From the NCBI RefSeq assembly GCF_003991905.1, contig NZ_RSCL01000011.1, positions 254,984 through 318,983 of the forward strand: a stretch of DNA of 64,000 nucleotides, given 5' to 3'. The position numbers were made by a program, and so were the translations under genes. Numbering within the stretch: position 1 is the stretch's first letter; each line of letters begins with the position of its first letter. Under the pieces are notes generated by a model, which worked only from the letters and a program-made list of their open reading frames with translations, did not search any database and was not told the origin of the DNA. Of the stretch, positions 1-8,559 are shown piece by piece. Source of the DNA: Dulcicalothrix desertica PCC 7102 (lineage in GTDB: Bacteria > Cyanobacteriota > Cyanobacteriia > Cyanobacteriales > Nostocaceae).

Positions 1-600
1 ATCTGGTGAGAATACCGCACTCCCAACTGTGTCTGTATGTCCAGTGAGTGTATGAATCAGTTCGCTAGTATGCACATCCCAAAGTTTCACAGTGGCGCCA
101 GAAGCAGTAGAAGCAACTATTTTGCATAAGGGTAAGGATATCCAGTCACTAACTAAGTTTTCATATCCATAAATAAATGTATTAACTAAGTTGCCAGTAT
201 TTACATCCCACAATTTTATTGTATAGTCACGACTATTAGAAGCGACTATTTGACCATTTAGTGAGAATATCACGTATAAAACCGAATCTGTATGTCCAGT
301 AAGTGTGTTAATTAATTTGCCACTCGTTGCATCCCACAGTTTCACCGTTCTGTCATCACTGGCAGAAGCAACTGTTTTGCCATCGGGTGAAAATACCGCA
401 CTCCAAACTTGGTTTGTATGTCCGGTGAGTGTATGAATTAGTTCGCCACTCGCTGTATCCCACAGTTTCACCGTTTTGTCCTCACTGGCAGAAGCAACTG
501 TTTTGCGATTGGGTGAGAATACCACGCTTCTAACCCAGCTTTTATGTCCTGCAAGGGTTGTAACTTCAAAGTTATACATATAATCTTGTTGATTTGACAT
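1..600 (-). CDS. WD40 repeat protein, C-terminus beyond window
   Basis: The minus frame is open from an ATG at 600 to the window edge (200 codons). After a short N-terminus (MSNQQDYMYNFEV) it encodes five WD40 units of about 42 residues, each with the GH near its start, a SPDGK turn and a KLWD end. WD40 propellers are protein-binding scaffolds; nothing here shows an enzyme domain. The blades resemble those of the gene at 977-4567 on the opposite strand. An in-frame ATG at 609 is an alternative start; neither has a clear ribosome site. The fourth unit is degenerate (the GH and SPDGK positions are lost), so the gene may be drifting. Product size is unknown because the gene is cut. Confidence 0.85.
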   Translation of the reverse strand, partial: MSNQQDYMYNFEVTTLAGHKSWVRSVVFSPNRKTVASASEDKTVKLWDTASGELIHTLTGHTNQVWSAVFSPDGKTVASASDDRTVKLWDATSGKLINTLTGHTDSVLYVIFSLNGQIVASNSRDYTIKLWDVNTGNLVNTFIYGYENLVSDWISLPLCKIVASTASGATVKLWDVHTSELIHTLTGHTDTVGSAVFSPD

Positions 601-976
601 AATTTGCATCGGGTTTGAAATGTTATTTAAAGCTTAAATTGGCTTTTATCCTGCAAAAAATAAAAAGATGCAATATGTCAGGTTAAAAATTTCATTATAA
701 ATAGACAATTCAGTACCAAACAAGTAATTATTTTTAAAATACGTGTAGTGAAATTGTATTATTTATTTTGCGTAGGGTTGCCACTGGCGACCTTACGCTT
801 GTTGAGAAAGTGCATTTTGGTCAGCTTAACCAATAAAAAAGTGAACAAAAAATGAGATTGCGTTAGATACGCTGTAACCTTTACCTTTAATGGTATGACT
901 GCTTTGTTATAGAGCGTACCGCGCGTCTAAAATCTATTTCCAAATGTAAACGTAATATTAATAACAAGCTGGAGTA
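601..976. other. intergenic region between divergent WD40 genes
   Basis: This 376-base stretch separates two divergently transcribed WD40 genes and should hold both promoters. I see no ORF. At about 770-799 there is an imperfect hairpin (GCGTAGGG...CCTTACGC) whose core recurs near 11958-11982. No confident promoter box could be assigned. Confidence 0.4.
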
Positions 977-3900
977 ATGAACATACAAATACCATACGAA
1001 TACATATATTCCGGTACTTTAAGCCTTGATTCTCCTACTTACACGAAGCGTAAAGCTGATACTGAACTGTATGAGAGTTTAAAGGCTGGTAAATTTTGTT
1101 ACGTTTTTAACTCGCGTAAAACAGGTAAGTCAAGCTTACGTGTGCAAGTAATGCATCGTTTACAAAATGACGGTATTGCTTGTGCTGCAATTGACTTATC
1201 GATGAATGCTACTAATTATGTAACTCATGACCAGTGGTATGCGGATATTATTGATACACTTATAGAGATATTTCACTTAGATATAGATTTAGATTCTTGG
1301 TGGTTAGAGCAGGAATTATTATCTCCCGTGAAGCGCTTTAGTAAGTTTATTGATATTTTACTAGCACAGGTAGCACAAAATAATCGAAAGATAGTTATTT
1401 TTATCGATGAGATTGATAGCATTCTAAGTTTAAAGCATAAAAGCGATGATTTCTTTGCATTGATTCGCGCGTGTTACAATCAACGGGCAGATAATCCTGT
1501 ATATAATAATTTGACATTTTGTTTATTAGGGGTTACAACTCCTTCGGACTTAATGACTGATAAAACTAGAACACCATTCAATATTGGTGAGGCAATCGAG
1601 TTAACAGGCTTTACTATAGAAGAAGCAAGATTATCTTTAGCTCCAGGTTTAGCTGGCAAAGTAGATAATTCAGAAATTGTATTACAAGAAGTCTTAAATT
1701 GGACGGGAGGACAACCTTTTTTAACTCAAAAGGTTTGTAACTATCTCGTTAAATCTCGCACTGCACCGCAAAATAATGGCGAAGCGCAATGGGTAGAAGA
1801 AATAGTTACAAACCGATTTATTACCAATTGGGAATCTCAGGATGAACCCGAACATTTACGAACAATACTAAATAGAATAATTTCTAAGAAGAATGAGACA
1901 TATAGAAGCCGTCTTTTAGGACTTTATCAACGTATATTACTTTCAAATGATACAAATAACAGGCGCCAAGAAGTTGTAGCAGACGAAAGTACAGAGCAGG
2001 TAGAATTACGGTTATCAGGGCTTGTTGCAAAAAGTAATGCAATTTTAAAAGTTTATAATCGTATATACGAATCGGTTTTTGATTGGAATTGGGCTGAGAG
2101 AGAATTAGCGAAAGTACGCCCTTATGCTTATAATTTAACAGCATGGTTTGAATCAAATTGTCAAGATGAGTCACGCTTGTTACGAGGGAAAGCATTGCGA
2201 GATGCTACTGCTTGGGCAATGAGTAAATGTTTGGGTGACAGAGATTATCAGTTTTTGGCTGCCAGTAAGGAATTAGAAAAACAGCAAGCAGAAATAGCAC
2301 TCGCTCAAGAAAAAAGAGCTAGAGAATTAGAAAAACTTGAATACGAAGTTAGCATAGAAATAGAACGAAAAGGCGCCGAGGCACAAAAGCAAGCCAATAA
2401 TATTTTAAGAAAAGCAACTCAAAGAGCTACCCTACGTATGCGTATAGGCACTATTATTTTGGTATCTTCCTTAATACTCTCGTCATTTGTAGTCGCACAA
2501 GCAGAAAATTCTCGTCAAAATGCTGTAACAGCAACGCACCTTGAACAAGATGGAGCAAGCGCATTACAAGGTTTTAAGGATGGAAGAGAAATTGATGGTT
2601 TATTATTAGCAATGCAGACTGGACGAGGATTAAAAACTTTACTTAAACCAAAACAATCTTTAGTAGACTATCCAGCATACAGTCCTGTATTTAGCTTACA
2701 GAAAATTTTGTTTGACATTCGCGAAAAAAATCGCTTAGAAGGGCATAATTCGGAGGTCAGAAGCATTGCGTACAGTCCAGACGGCAAAACTTTAGTTTCC
2801 GCAAGTCCAGACAAAACCATCAAATTGTGGGATGTAACAACAGGAAAAATTATTTCTACCCTAACTGGGCATACTGATTTTGTCAGCAGCATTGTGTATA
2901 GTCCAGATGGTAAAACCTTAGCTTCCGCAAGTGGTGATAAAACAATTAAATTGTGGGATATAGCCACAGGAAAAATCATTTCTACTCTAACTGGACATAC
3001 AGATTGGGTCAACAGCGTTGTAACGAGTCCAGATGGCAAAACTTTAGCTTCCGTGAGTAATGATAATACAATTAAATTGTGGGATATTAATACAAGAAAA
3101 GAAATTGCTACTCTAACAGGGCATCAATCGTGGGTAAGTAGCGTCGTTTATAGTCAGGATGGTAAAACCCTAGCTTCCGCAAGTGGTGATAAGACGATTA
3201 AATTGTGGGATGTTACTACAAGAAAAGAAATTGCTACCTTAACAGGGCATACTGATAGTGTCAGAAGTGTTGTTTACAGTCCAGATGGCAAAACCTTAGC
3301 TTCTGCAAGCGATGATAGAACCATTAAATTATGGGATGGCGCCACAGTCAAAGAAATTTCTACTTTGACTAACGATGAATCTGAGGTCAGAAGCATAGTT
3401 TACAGTCCAGATAGTAAAACCTTAGTTTCCGGAAATCTTGATGGAAGCATCAAATTATGGAATGTTGACACAAGAAAACAAATTTCCACTTTAAATGGAC
3501 ATCAAAGTATAATCAACAGCATAGTTTACAGTCCAGATGGTAAAACTCTAGCTTCTGCAAGTGATGACCCAACTATCAAATTATGGGATATTGCTATAAA
3601 AAAACCGACTTCTACCCTAACTGGACATAAATCTTGGGTTTACAGCGTCGCATACAGTCCAGATAGTAAAACCCTAGCTTCTGCAAGTGATGATAAAACT
3701 ATTAAATTATGGGATGGTGCCACAAAAAAACTAATTTCTACCCTAACCGGACATGAAGGTAGAATTTGGAGTGTCGCAATAAGTCCAGATAGCAAGACTG
3801 TAGCTTCTGCAAGTCGCGACAACACCGTTAAATTATGGAATGCGACTACAGGAAAATTAATTTCTACCTTAACTGGACATATTGATGAAGTTAACAGCGT

Positions 3901-4567
3901 TGTTTACAGTCCAGATGGTAAAACCCTAGCTTCCGCATCTTGGGACAAAACTATTAAATTATGGAATGGCGCCACAGGAAAAGAAATTTCTACCTTAACT
4001 GGACATACTGATTTAGTTAGAAGCGTTGTTTACAGTCCGGATGGTAAAACTTTAGCCTCAGCGAGTAACGATAAAACCATCAAATTGTGGAATTCTACCA
4101 CAGGAAAATTAATTTCTACCTTGACTGGACATAAAGAAATAGTCACAACCGTAGTTTACAGTCCAGATGGTAAAATCTTAGCTTCCGCTGGTGATAGAAC
4201 TATTAAACTTTGGGATGGCGCCACAGGAAAAGAAATTTCTACCCTAACCGGACATAAAAAAGGAGTCCTGGGTGTCGCTTTTAGTCCAGATGGGAAAATT
4301 TTAGCTTCCGCCAGTGAAGACAAAACCATAAAATTATGGAACGTTGCCACAGGTAAACAAATTTCTACCTTGACAGGACATACTGATTCGGTATGGGGCG
4401 CCGCTTTCAGTCCAGATAATAAAACATTAGCATCTGCATCTGGGGACGAAACTATTAAATTGTGGAATTTAGACTTAGATAATTTGCTAGCAGAGGGGTG
4501 TGGTTGGTTGGAAGGTTACTTATCGACTCGTCCAGAGCAGGCAAAGGAGTTATGTGTAAAGCAATAG
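977..4567 (+). CDS. AAA-like ATPase / 14-repeat WD40 protein
   Basis: A 1196-residue fusion. Residues about 10-400 are an AAA-like NTPase of the AAA_35 type common in cyanobacteria: P-loop NSRKTGKSS with K51/S52, Walker B KIVIFIDEID with D144/E145. A charged, coiled-coil-like stretch (about 425-485) leads to one hydrophobic segment (about 488-507, MRIGTIILVSSLILSS), probably a membrane anchor. From about 595 there are 14 consecutive WD40 units of 42 residues, enough for two seven-bladed propellers. The tail ([11 protein letters not shown]...) is typical of the family. Function is inferred only: a membrane-tethered signalling NTPase of STAND-like logic. The units are also repeats at DNA level (126-base period), so unequal recombination is likely. 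Repeat 6 is the most diverged (LTNDE instead of LTGH), and repeat 12 is one residue short. Confidence 0.9.
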   Translation: MNIQIPYEYIYSGTLSLDSPTYTKRKADTELYESLKAGKFCYVFNSRKTGKSSLRVQVMHRLQNDGIACAAIDLSMNATNYVTHDQWYADIIDTLIEIFHLDIDLDSWWLEQELLSPVKRFSKFIDILLAQVAQNNRKIVIFIDEIDSILSLKHKSDDFFALIRACYNQRADNPVYNNLTFCLLGVTTPSDLMTDKTRTPFNIGEAIELTGFTIEEARLSLAPGLAGKVDNSEIVLQEVLNWTGGQPFLTQKVCNYLVKSRTAPQNNGEAQWVEEIVTNRFITNWESQDEPEHLRTILNRIISKKNETYRSRLLGLYQRILLSNDTNNRRQEVVADESTEQVELRLSGLVAKSNAILKVYNRIYESVFDWNWAERELAKVRPYAYNLTAWFESNCQDESRLLRGKALRDATAWAMSKCLGDRDYQFLAASKELEKQQAEIALAQEKRARELEKLEYEVSIEIERKGAEAQKQANNILRKATQRATLRMRIGTIILVSSLILSSFVVAQAENSRQNAVTATHLEQDGASALQGFKDGREIDGLLLAMQTGRGLKTLLKPKQSLVDYPAYSPVFSLQKILFDIREKNRLEGHNSEVRSIAYSPDGKTLVSASPDKTIKLWDVTTGKIISTLTGHTDFVSSIVYSPDGKTLASASGDKTIKLWDIATGKIISTLTGHTDWVNSVVTSPDGKTLASVSNDNTIKLWDINTRKEIATLTGHQSWVSSVVYSQDGKTLASASGDKTIKLWDVTTRKEIATLTGHTDSVRSVVYSPDGKTLASASDDRTIKLWDGATVKEISTLTNDESEVRSIVYSPDSKTLVSGNLDGSIKLWNVDTRKQISTLNGHQSIINSIVYSPDGKTLASASDDPTIKLWDIAIKKPTSTLTGHKSWVYSVAYSPDSKTLASASDDKTIKLWDGATKKLISTLTGHEGRIWSVAISPDSKTVASASRDNTVKLWNATTGKLISTLTGHIDEVNSVVYSPDGKTLASASWDKTIKLWNGATGKEISTLTGHTDLVRSVVYSPDGKTLASASNDKTIKLWNSTTGKLISTLTGHKEIVTTVVYSPDGKILASAGDRTIKLWDGATGKEISTLTGHKKGVLGVAFSPDGKILASASEDKTIKLWNVATGKQISTLTGHTDSVWGAAFSPDNKTLASASGDETIKLWNLDLDNLLAEGCGWLEGYLSTRPEQAKELCVKQ

Positions 4568-4602
4568 CTCACCGGAATGCAGCATTCTCAATAAGCTTAA
4601 AT

Positions 4603-4666
4603 AAACCGGGCTTCTGTACGAAAAATCAGCGTTTTATAGCAAAGTCTTTGTCAAGAAGCCCGGTTT
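4603..4666. repeat. inverted repeat just after the WD40 gene
   Basis: Arms AAACCGGGCTTCT (4603-4615) and AGAAGCCCGGTTT (4654-4666) are perfect 13-base complements around a 38-base spacer. Being 36 bases past the WD40 stop codon, it may act as an RNA hairpin at the transcript end, but there is no clean T-run. A related arm sequence (ACCAGGTTTCTT) forms the hairpin at 49988-50018, so it is probably a dispersed palindromic repeat. Confidence 0.6.
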
Positions 4667-4703
4667 CTGGGTCTGGTGCAAGATGTGAGATAGGGGAAAA
4701 ATA

Positions 4704-4896
4704 TACTCCCCTTTCCTCGTAGGATACTGCTGGCGAATGGTAGGTCTGACCCCTCATAGCCACGATTTAATAGGGTTTTTGAGCTATCGTTTGAGGCGCC
4801 ACTTATTGCTGAAATGCTTGATTTATCGTTCAAGCGTAGGGTGTTACCCCCGAATCGCCAGCAGTATCCTCGTAGAAGAGGGGTTGGGGGAGAGGT
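4704..4896. mobile_element. MITE-like palindromic element, family A, copy 1
   Basis: Long imperfect terminal inverted repeats: left CCTCGTAGGATACTGCTGGCGA (about 4714-4735) pairs with TCGCCAGCAGTATCCTCGTAG (4855-4875), flanked by runs CTCCCCTTT and AGAGGGGTTGGGGGAGAGG. It has no transposase, so it would be non-autonomous. A second member with the same outer ends but a different stem lies at 12433-12617. A short plus-strand ORF that spans it reads through repeat DNA and is not a gene. Confidence 0.6.
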
Positions 4897-4917
4897 TTTA
4901 GTCAGATGCAGCTTCTT

Positions 4918-5100
4918 CTACTTTCTTCTTTTTCTTCCTATTTGTCTTGGATGCCGATCTAAATATGCCGAAGGTGGACGCGCTCCACCAACCGCTGAAT
5001 TTAAATCTGTATCAGAGAGTTCCTCGGCAGGGCAAGGTAAATCACCGTCTACTTTAGGCGCAGCAGATGTAGTAGATTGTTGAGTCGTTTTTTCTTCCAT
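4918..5100 (-). CDS. possible double-glycine leader peptide (RiPP/bacteriocin-like)
   Basis: A 60-residue ORF starting at ATG 5100. Residues 26-39 read EELSDTDLNSAVGG, which matches the ELSD-x-(D/E)L-x-x-V-x-GG pattern of double-glycine leaders cut by C39-peptidase ABC transporters, as in cyanobacterial Nif11-type and bacteriocin precursors. The residues after GG (ARPPSAY... to a basic RKRRK end) would be a 21-residue core rich in Arg/Lys and Pro. No maturation enzyme or C39 transporter lies in this window, there is no strong ribosome site, and the 3' end abuts a MITE, so it may be an orphan precursor, a remnant or chance. Function unproven. Confidence 0.4.
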   Translation of the reverse strand: MEEKTTQQSTTSAAPKVDGDLPCPAEELSDTDLNSAVGGARPPSAYLDRHPRQIGRKRRK

Positions 5101-5289
5101 AAAGTTGTACCGAATAAAGTATGATGTTGAATTTGAGTGAGTCTAAGACGAACTTACACTTCTGTTATAGTAATTAGTACCAATAAAATTTTTTATTCAC
5201 GGCTTGGTCAGAAATTGAGTAATTTGGAATAAATATGATTCTTGATACGAATAATATATTAGGACGTTAAATCACTTGAGAGTAACATC

Positions 5290-5706
5290 GTGAAAACAAG
5301 AGTTAAAAATTTTATCAAATTGAGTGGAATCACCCTTATAGCTATTACACCTTTACTGGCATTATCTCAAGAAACCTTCGCTCAATCTAGTAGTAGTTCC
5401 CAAGATAGGTGTGAAAGAGGTGACTATCCTATTGTTCCCGATGCGCTATATATAAAGTGTCAGAAACCTGATGGCGGTTATTATGTTGGGGCAATTTACC
5501 TTCATGGCATTATAAATAATAACGGTACATTGGTGTATGTAGGTCGTAATCAAACTACTAATTTCCAATATAGCTGTTACAACATTATCATTTCTAAGGG
5601 AGATATGCTATCAGCAAATTGTCGGAAAATTAATGGTGACTTCAATTATACATCTATTCGCATTCCCGATATGAAGGAGCAACTTGATAAGCTGAGGAGG
5701 CAATAG
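5290..5706 (+). CDS. secreted cyanovirin-N (CVNH) domain protein
   Basis: 138 residues, GTG start. Residues 1-32 form a signal peptide ending in ETFA before QSSSSS. The rest matches the two tandem CVNH repeats: repeat 1 about 40-86 (CERGDYPIV...GGYYVGAIYLHGIINNNGTL) and repeat 2 about 95-135 (FQYSCYNIIISKGDML...NCRKINGDFNYTSIRI). The CYN, DGxY/NGDFNYTSI and NGTL positions are those of cyanovirin-N, and there are four cysteines, enough for two disulfides. CVNH domains bind high-mannose-like glycans. With a signal peptide it should act in the periplasm or outside the cell. Alternative: a CVNH fold that lost sugar binding; the sugar-contact residues cannot be judged by eye. Confidence 0.75.
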   Translation: MKTRVKNFIKLSGITLIAITPLLALSQETFAQSSSSSQDRCERGDYPIVPDALYIKCQKPDGGYYVGAIYLHGIINNNGTLVYVGRNQTTNFQYSCYNIIISKGDMLSANCRKINGDFNYTSIRIPDMKEQLDKLRRQ

Positions 5707-5828
5707 AAACATTCGAGTTAAGCCTGATGCTCAAGTAAACTAAACTTTATTGCCTAGTGAATAAAATTAACTTATCAATACCAATAACAAAGTAGAAGAG
5801 TTAAAAAAGCTAAAAATAAGGAGAATAT

Positions 5829-6203
5829 ATGTCTAATATCAACAATGACGACAATCAGGATTTTTTTAGCGATTATAACAAGCCTCAAGATAAGCTATTA
5901 GTTGATATTCCTGCTTCAATGGGAACTACCGATGTTAAACAAATTCATAAAGCTTATGACCCAATAGGAGAGGTTTATGCTCAAGGTCGGGCAATGAGGG
6001 GTATGTCTTCCACTGGAATATCTTGGTGGGTACTCCTGACTAGCTGGGTATTTTTGGGAGGTTTATTTTTGTGGCTTTTGAGTGTTGCGATATTTTCATC
6101 TCCAGTGGCTTTGCCAGGTTTACTTATTGTTACATTGCCTTTATTAATTGTAATTAGAGCCACCTTTGCTAAGTTCTCCAACAAAAAACGTCGAAGGAGG
6201 TAG
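5829..6203 (+). CDS. small two-helix membrane protein, unknown function
   Basis: 124 residues with a good ribosome site (AAGGAGA) 6 bases before the ATG. The first 60 residues are hydrophilic and Asp/Asn-rich. Two hydrophobic segments follow (about 64-90, WWVLLTSWVFLGGLFLWLL, and about 92-112), and the protein ends in a basic tail NKKRRRR, so both ends are probably cytoplasmic. I do not recognise the family. It follows the CVNH gene by 122 bases on the same strand and could be co-transcribed with it. Confidence 0.65.
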   Translation: MSNINNDDNQDFFSDYNKPQDKLLVDIPASMGTTDVKQIHKAYDPIGEVYAQGRAMRGMSSTGISWWVLLTSWVFLGGLFLWLLSVAIFSSPVALPGLLIVTLPLLIVIRATFAKFSNKKRRRR

Positions 6204-6233
6204 TGGTTCGTGTCATTAATTTTGGGATGTTTG

Positions 6234-6338
6234 TTAGCAACGGATGTAACGGATGTAGCGGATAAGTTATTTGTCACAAACAAAATCTAGTTATTGAAAA
6301 TCAACCATCCGTTACATCCGTTAATCATTCGTTGCCAA
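6234..6338. repeat. dispersed palindromic repeat, family C (ACGGATGTAACGGATG), copy 1
   Basis: Left end GCAACGGATGTAACGGATG and right end CATCCGTTACATCCGTT...CGTTGCC are inverted repeats about 60 bases apart. A second copy with the same ends and a different centre is at 11814-11919. Each arm also contains a tandem ACGGATGTA unit. No ORF inside. Confidence 0.65.
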
Positions 6339-6446
6339 TATTTCTACTCCTAAAACTTATGACAAATAACCCTCATAAAACACGGCTAACCTTGCATTCG
6401 GTTGAAAATGTGATTTAAGTACAATAAAATGAAATAGGATTATTAT

Positions 6447-6959
6447 ATGTATGAAGCTCATATAGAGATATCAAGGTATTACGAGCCAATACCTGATCTA
6501 ATGGTTCCGATATATACAGATCATTATCAAAAGCTAATTCATATTTTTGCGCCAACATGTAATTTTTTTGAGTTAAGTTTCTGGCGAGAAGAAGCGCAAG
6601 CATTACAGGATGCCGAGCAAAAAATATATTCAAACGGAAAGAGAATATTGAAGAAAATAGACTATCCTAGTTATACTCCTGTTCGTTTAGTTAGTGAACT
6701 TTCTCCAACGATAGTTGACGAGTTACTAATCAAGCCTTTTGGCGAGTATGGACGAGTAAAGTGGTTTGGTTTATCTCTGGGAAAAGCTTCTGACTTAACT
6801 TTAAAACAAAATATTGAAAAGTCAATTATTCTTGACTTATCACATTGGGGTAGAGAGATTCATATATACAAAATGAGTGAGGAGGAGTTAGAAGAGGTAC
6901 AATCTATTTTTTCATATTTACGTAAGGAATATGTAAATTTACATGTCAACAAGTTATAA
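6447..6959 (+). CDS. hypothetical protein, 170 aa
   Basis: Starts at ATG 6447. A soluble, mixed-charge protein with no signal peptide, membrane segment or recognisable motif. It has many aromatic residues (ISRYYEPIPD, WREEAQ, VKWFGLSLGK) and an acidic helix near the end (SEEELEEVQS). It is followed directly by a short GC hairpin (ACCGCCAAGGCGGT, 6962-6975) and a 30-base palindrome that may end transcription. Codon use is like its neighbours. I do not recognise it. Confidence 0.6.
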   Translation: MYEAHIEISRYYEPIPDLMVPIYTDHYQKLIHIFAPTCNFFELSFWREEAQALQDAEQKIYSNGKRILKKIDYPSYTPVRLVSELSPTIVDELLIKPFGEYGRVKWFGLSLGKASDLTLKQNIEKSIILDLSHWGREIHIYKMSEEELEEVQSIFSYLRKEYVNLHVNKL

Positions 6960-7013
6960 CGACCGCCAAGGCGGTTAGGGTATCAGAAGTTTTATAAGAA
7001 CGACAATAAACCA

Positions 7014-7043
7014 TGTAGAGACGTTACATGTAACGTCTCTACA
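7014..7043. repeat. 30-base perfect palindrome (TGTAGAGACGTTACA)
   Basis: TGTAGAGACGTTACA followed at once by its reverse complement. A 26-base version is at 41085-41110. Variants with the same TAGAGACG/CGTCTCTA ends but other centres occur at 13266-13298, 30961-30984 and 33215-33247. This is a family of small mobile or structural palindromes; it lies between convergent genes and may also act as a transcription end. Confidence 0.75.
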
Positions 7044-7105
7044 TATACCGCTATAAATAACTATTTGACATTGAACAGATGTGAGCGAGATTTTAAAAAA
7101 TGTGG

Positions 7106-8470
7106 CTAGAAAATTGCTAGTGTTCTCTTCTTAGTAGTTACCACCATTGGTACACCTTTTGATGGTCCTAATAAAGCACCTTTACGTACTGGTTGTACTG
7201 GTTCACCAACAACAGCCATCTCCAAATTAGATAAAATTGTTGCTAATACTAGTTTCATTTCAAACATAGCAAATGCTAGACCAATACAGCGACGATTTCC
7301 ACCACCAAAGGGTAAAAATTCTGAAGGGCTAAATTGACGTTCTAAAAAGCGTTCTGGTTGAAATTGCTTGGAGTTGGGATATAAATCTTCTCGGTGGTGC
7401 GTGAGATATATACAAGGTATTACTAATGTCCCAGGCGCCAACTGATACCCCATAATTTCTATAGGTGATTTGACCAACCTATTTAATGCTAGCATGGCGA
7501 CTGGATAAAGCCGCAATGTTTCCGAACAAACTGCGTTAAGGTAAGGTAATTGCAATATTGCATTTAGTTCGGGATTTTCTCCTAAATTATCAAGTTCTTG
7601 CAGTAATTTAGAGCGTACTTCTGGTAAACTGTAAATCCAATATAAAGCCCAGGACAAAACTGTTGCAGTGGTTTCGTGACCTGCTACTAACAAAGTCATC
7701 AATTCATCACGTAATTCTACATCTGTCATCGGTTGCCCAAATTCGTCACGAGCTGCCATCATTAAAGATAAGATATCATTACGCTCCGGCTCTGCTTTTT
7801 CTCTGCGTTCTTGAATTTCGGTATAGATTATTTCGTCTATTTGCTGTTTTAAGCGTAAAAAATGTCCCCAAGGACTCCAGGCGCCGAAATCCCTCTGTAC
7901 TGCTGGAAAAACAAACATTAATATAAAAACAAAAGGTCGCTTGGGATTTAATATTTCCAACAGCAATGTTTTAAGTTTGTCATAACGCTCACCTGCATCT
8001 AAGCCGAATACAGCTTTTAAAATTACCTGTAAGGAAATTTCTTGCATAGAGCTTAGAACTGAAAAAGTTTCGTTCAACAGCCATTTATCTGTAACGGATG
8101 CTGTAATTTCTCTAATTTCTTGAGCAAAGAAAAGCATTCGTTCGCCATGAAACGGAGGTGTTAGCAGTTTGCGCTGTCGTTGATGCGGCTTCCCCTCTAA
8201 GGCTAACATTGATTGCCGTCCTACTAAAGGAGATTTAATACCTGCGGCTTCACCGGAGTCTAAAACTTTGGGGTCAGTGCTAAAAATTTGTTGAATCGCT
8301 TTGGGGTTAGTAATAAATACTTGAGGAGTAAAAACAGGACCAATCCGTAGGGTAAAAATATCACCATAGCGTTTAGTACAGTCTTCCATAAATTCTAAGG
8401 GGTTAGTCAGCCAATGGAATGTTTGTACCCAAGGGTGAGTTTGCGGTCCATCAGGAAGTTTTACAGTCAT
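7106..8470 (-). CDS. cytochrome P450, CYP110-like
   Basis: 454 residues, with GGAGAGGGAAA just before the ATG. It shows the P450 hallmarks: I-helix AGHETTA with the acid-alcohol pair, K-helix ExxR (ETLRLYP), PERF, and heme loop FLPFGGGNRRCIG with Cys395 as the likely axial ligand. The DIFTLRIGP region near residue 40 and the general layout are those of the cyanobacterial CYP110 family, soluble monooxygenases taking electrons from ferredoxin; substrates in this family are fatty acids or terpenoids and none can be assigned here. The second P450 (31382-32737) has its heme Cys at the same residue number and is a paralogue. No redox partner gene is adjacent. Confidence 0.93.
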   Translation of the reverse strand: MTVKLPDGPQTHPWVQTFHWLTNPLEFMEDCTKRYGDIFTLRIGPVFTPQVFITNPKAIQQIFSTDPKVLDSGEAAGIKSPLVGRQSMLALEGKPHQRQRKLLTPPFHGERMLFFAQEIREITASVTDKWLLNETFSVLSSMQEISLQVILKAVFGLDAGERYDKLKTLLLEILNPKRPFVFILMFVFPAVQRDFGAWSPWGHFLRLKQQIDEIIYTEIQERREKAEPERNDILSLMMAARDEFGQPMTDVELRDELMTLLVAGHETTATVLSWALYWIYSLPEVRSKLLQELDNLGENPELNAILQLPYLNAVCSETLRLYPVAMLALNRLVKSPIEIMGYQLAPGTLVIPCIYLTHHREDLYPNSKQFQPERFLERQFSPSEFLPFGGGNRRCIGLAFAMFEMKLVLATILSNLEMAVVGEPVQPVRKGALLGPSKGVPMVVTTKKRTLAIF

Positions 8471-8559
8471 TTTCCCTCTCCATGATAGCGAGTATGCCTT
8501 TATATACAGTAACTGATTCGTAGGTTGGCATAAGCCACCTTACTAATTACTAACTAAAA

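Noticed and set aside
2668-4350. Minus-strand ORFs opposite the WD40 repeats
   Set aside because: They are antisense readings of the 126-base repeat, with repetitive, non-homologous peptides and no ribosome sites.
4814-5083. Plus-strand ORF across the family A element and the GG-leader gene
   Set aside because: Starts inside the MITE and runs antisense to the leader peptide; no coding character.
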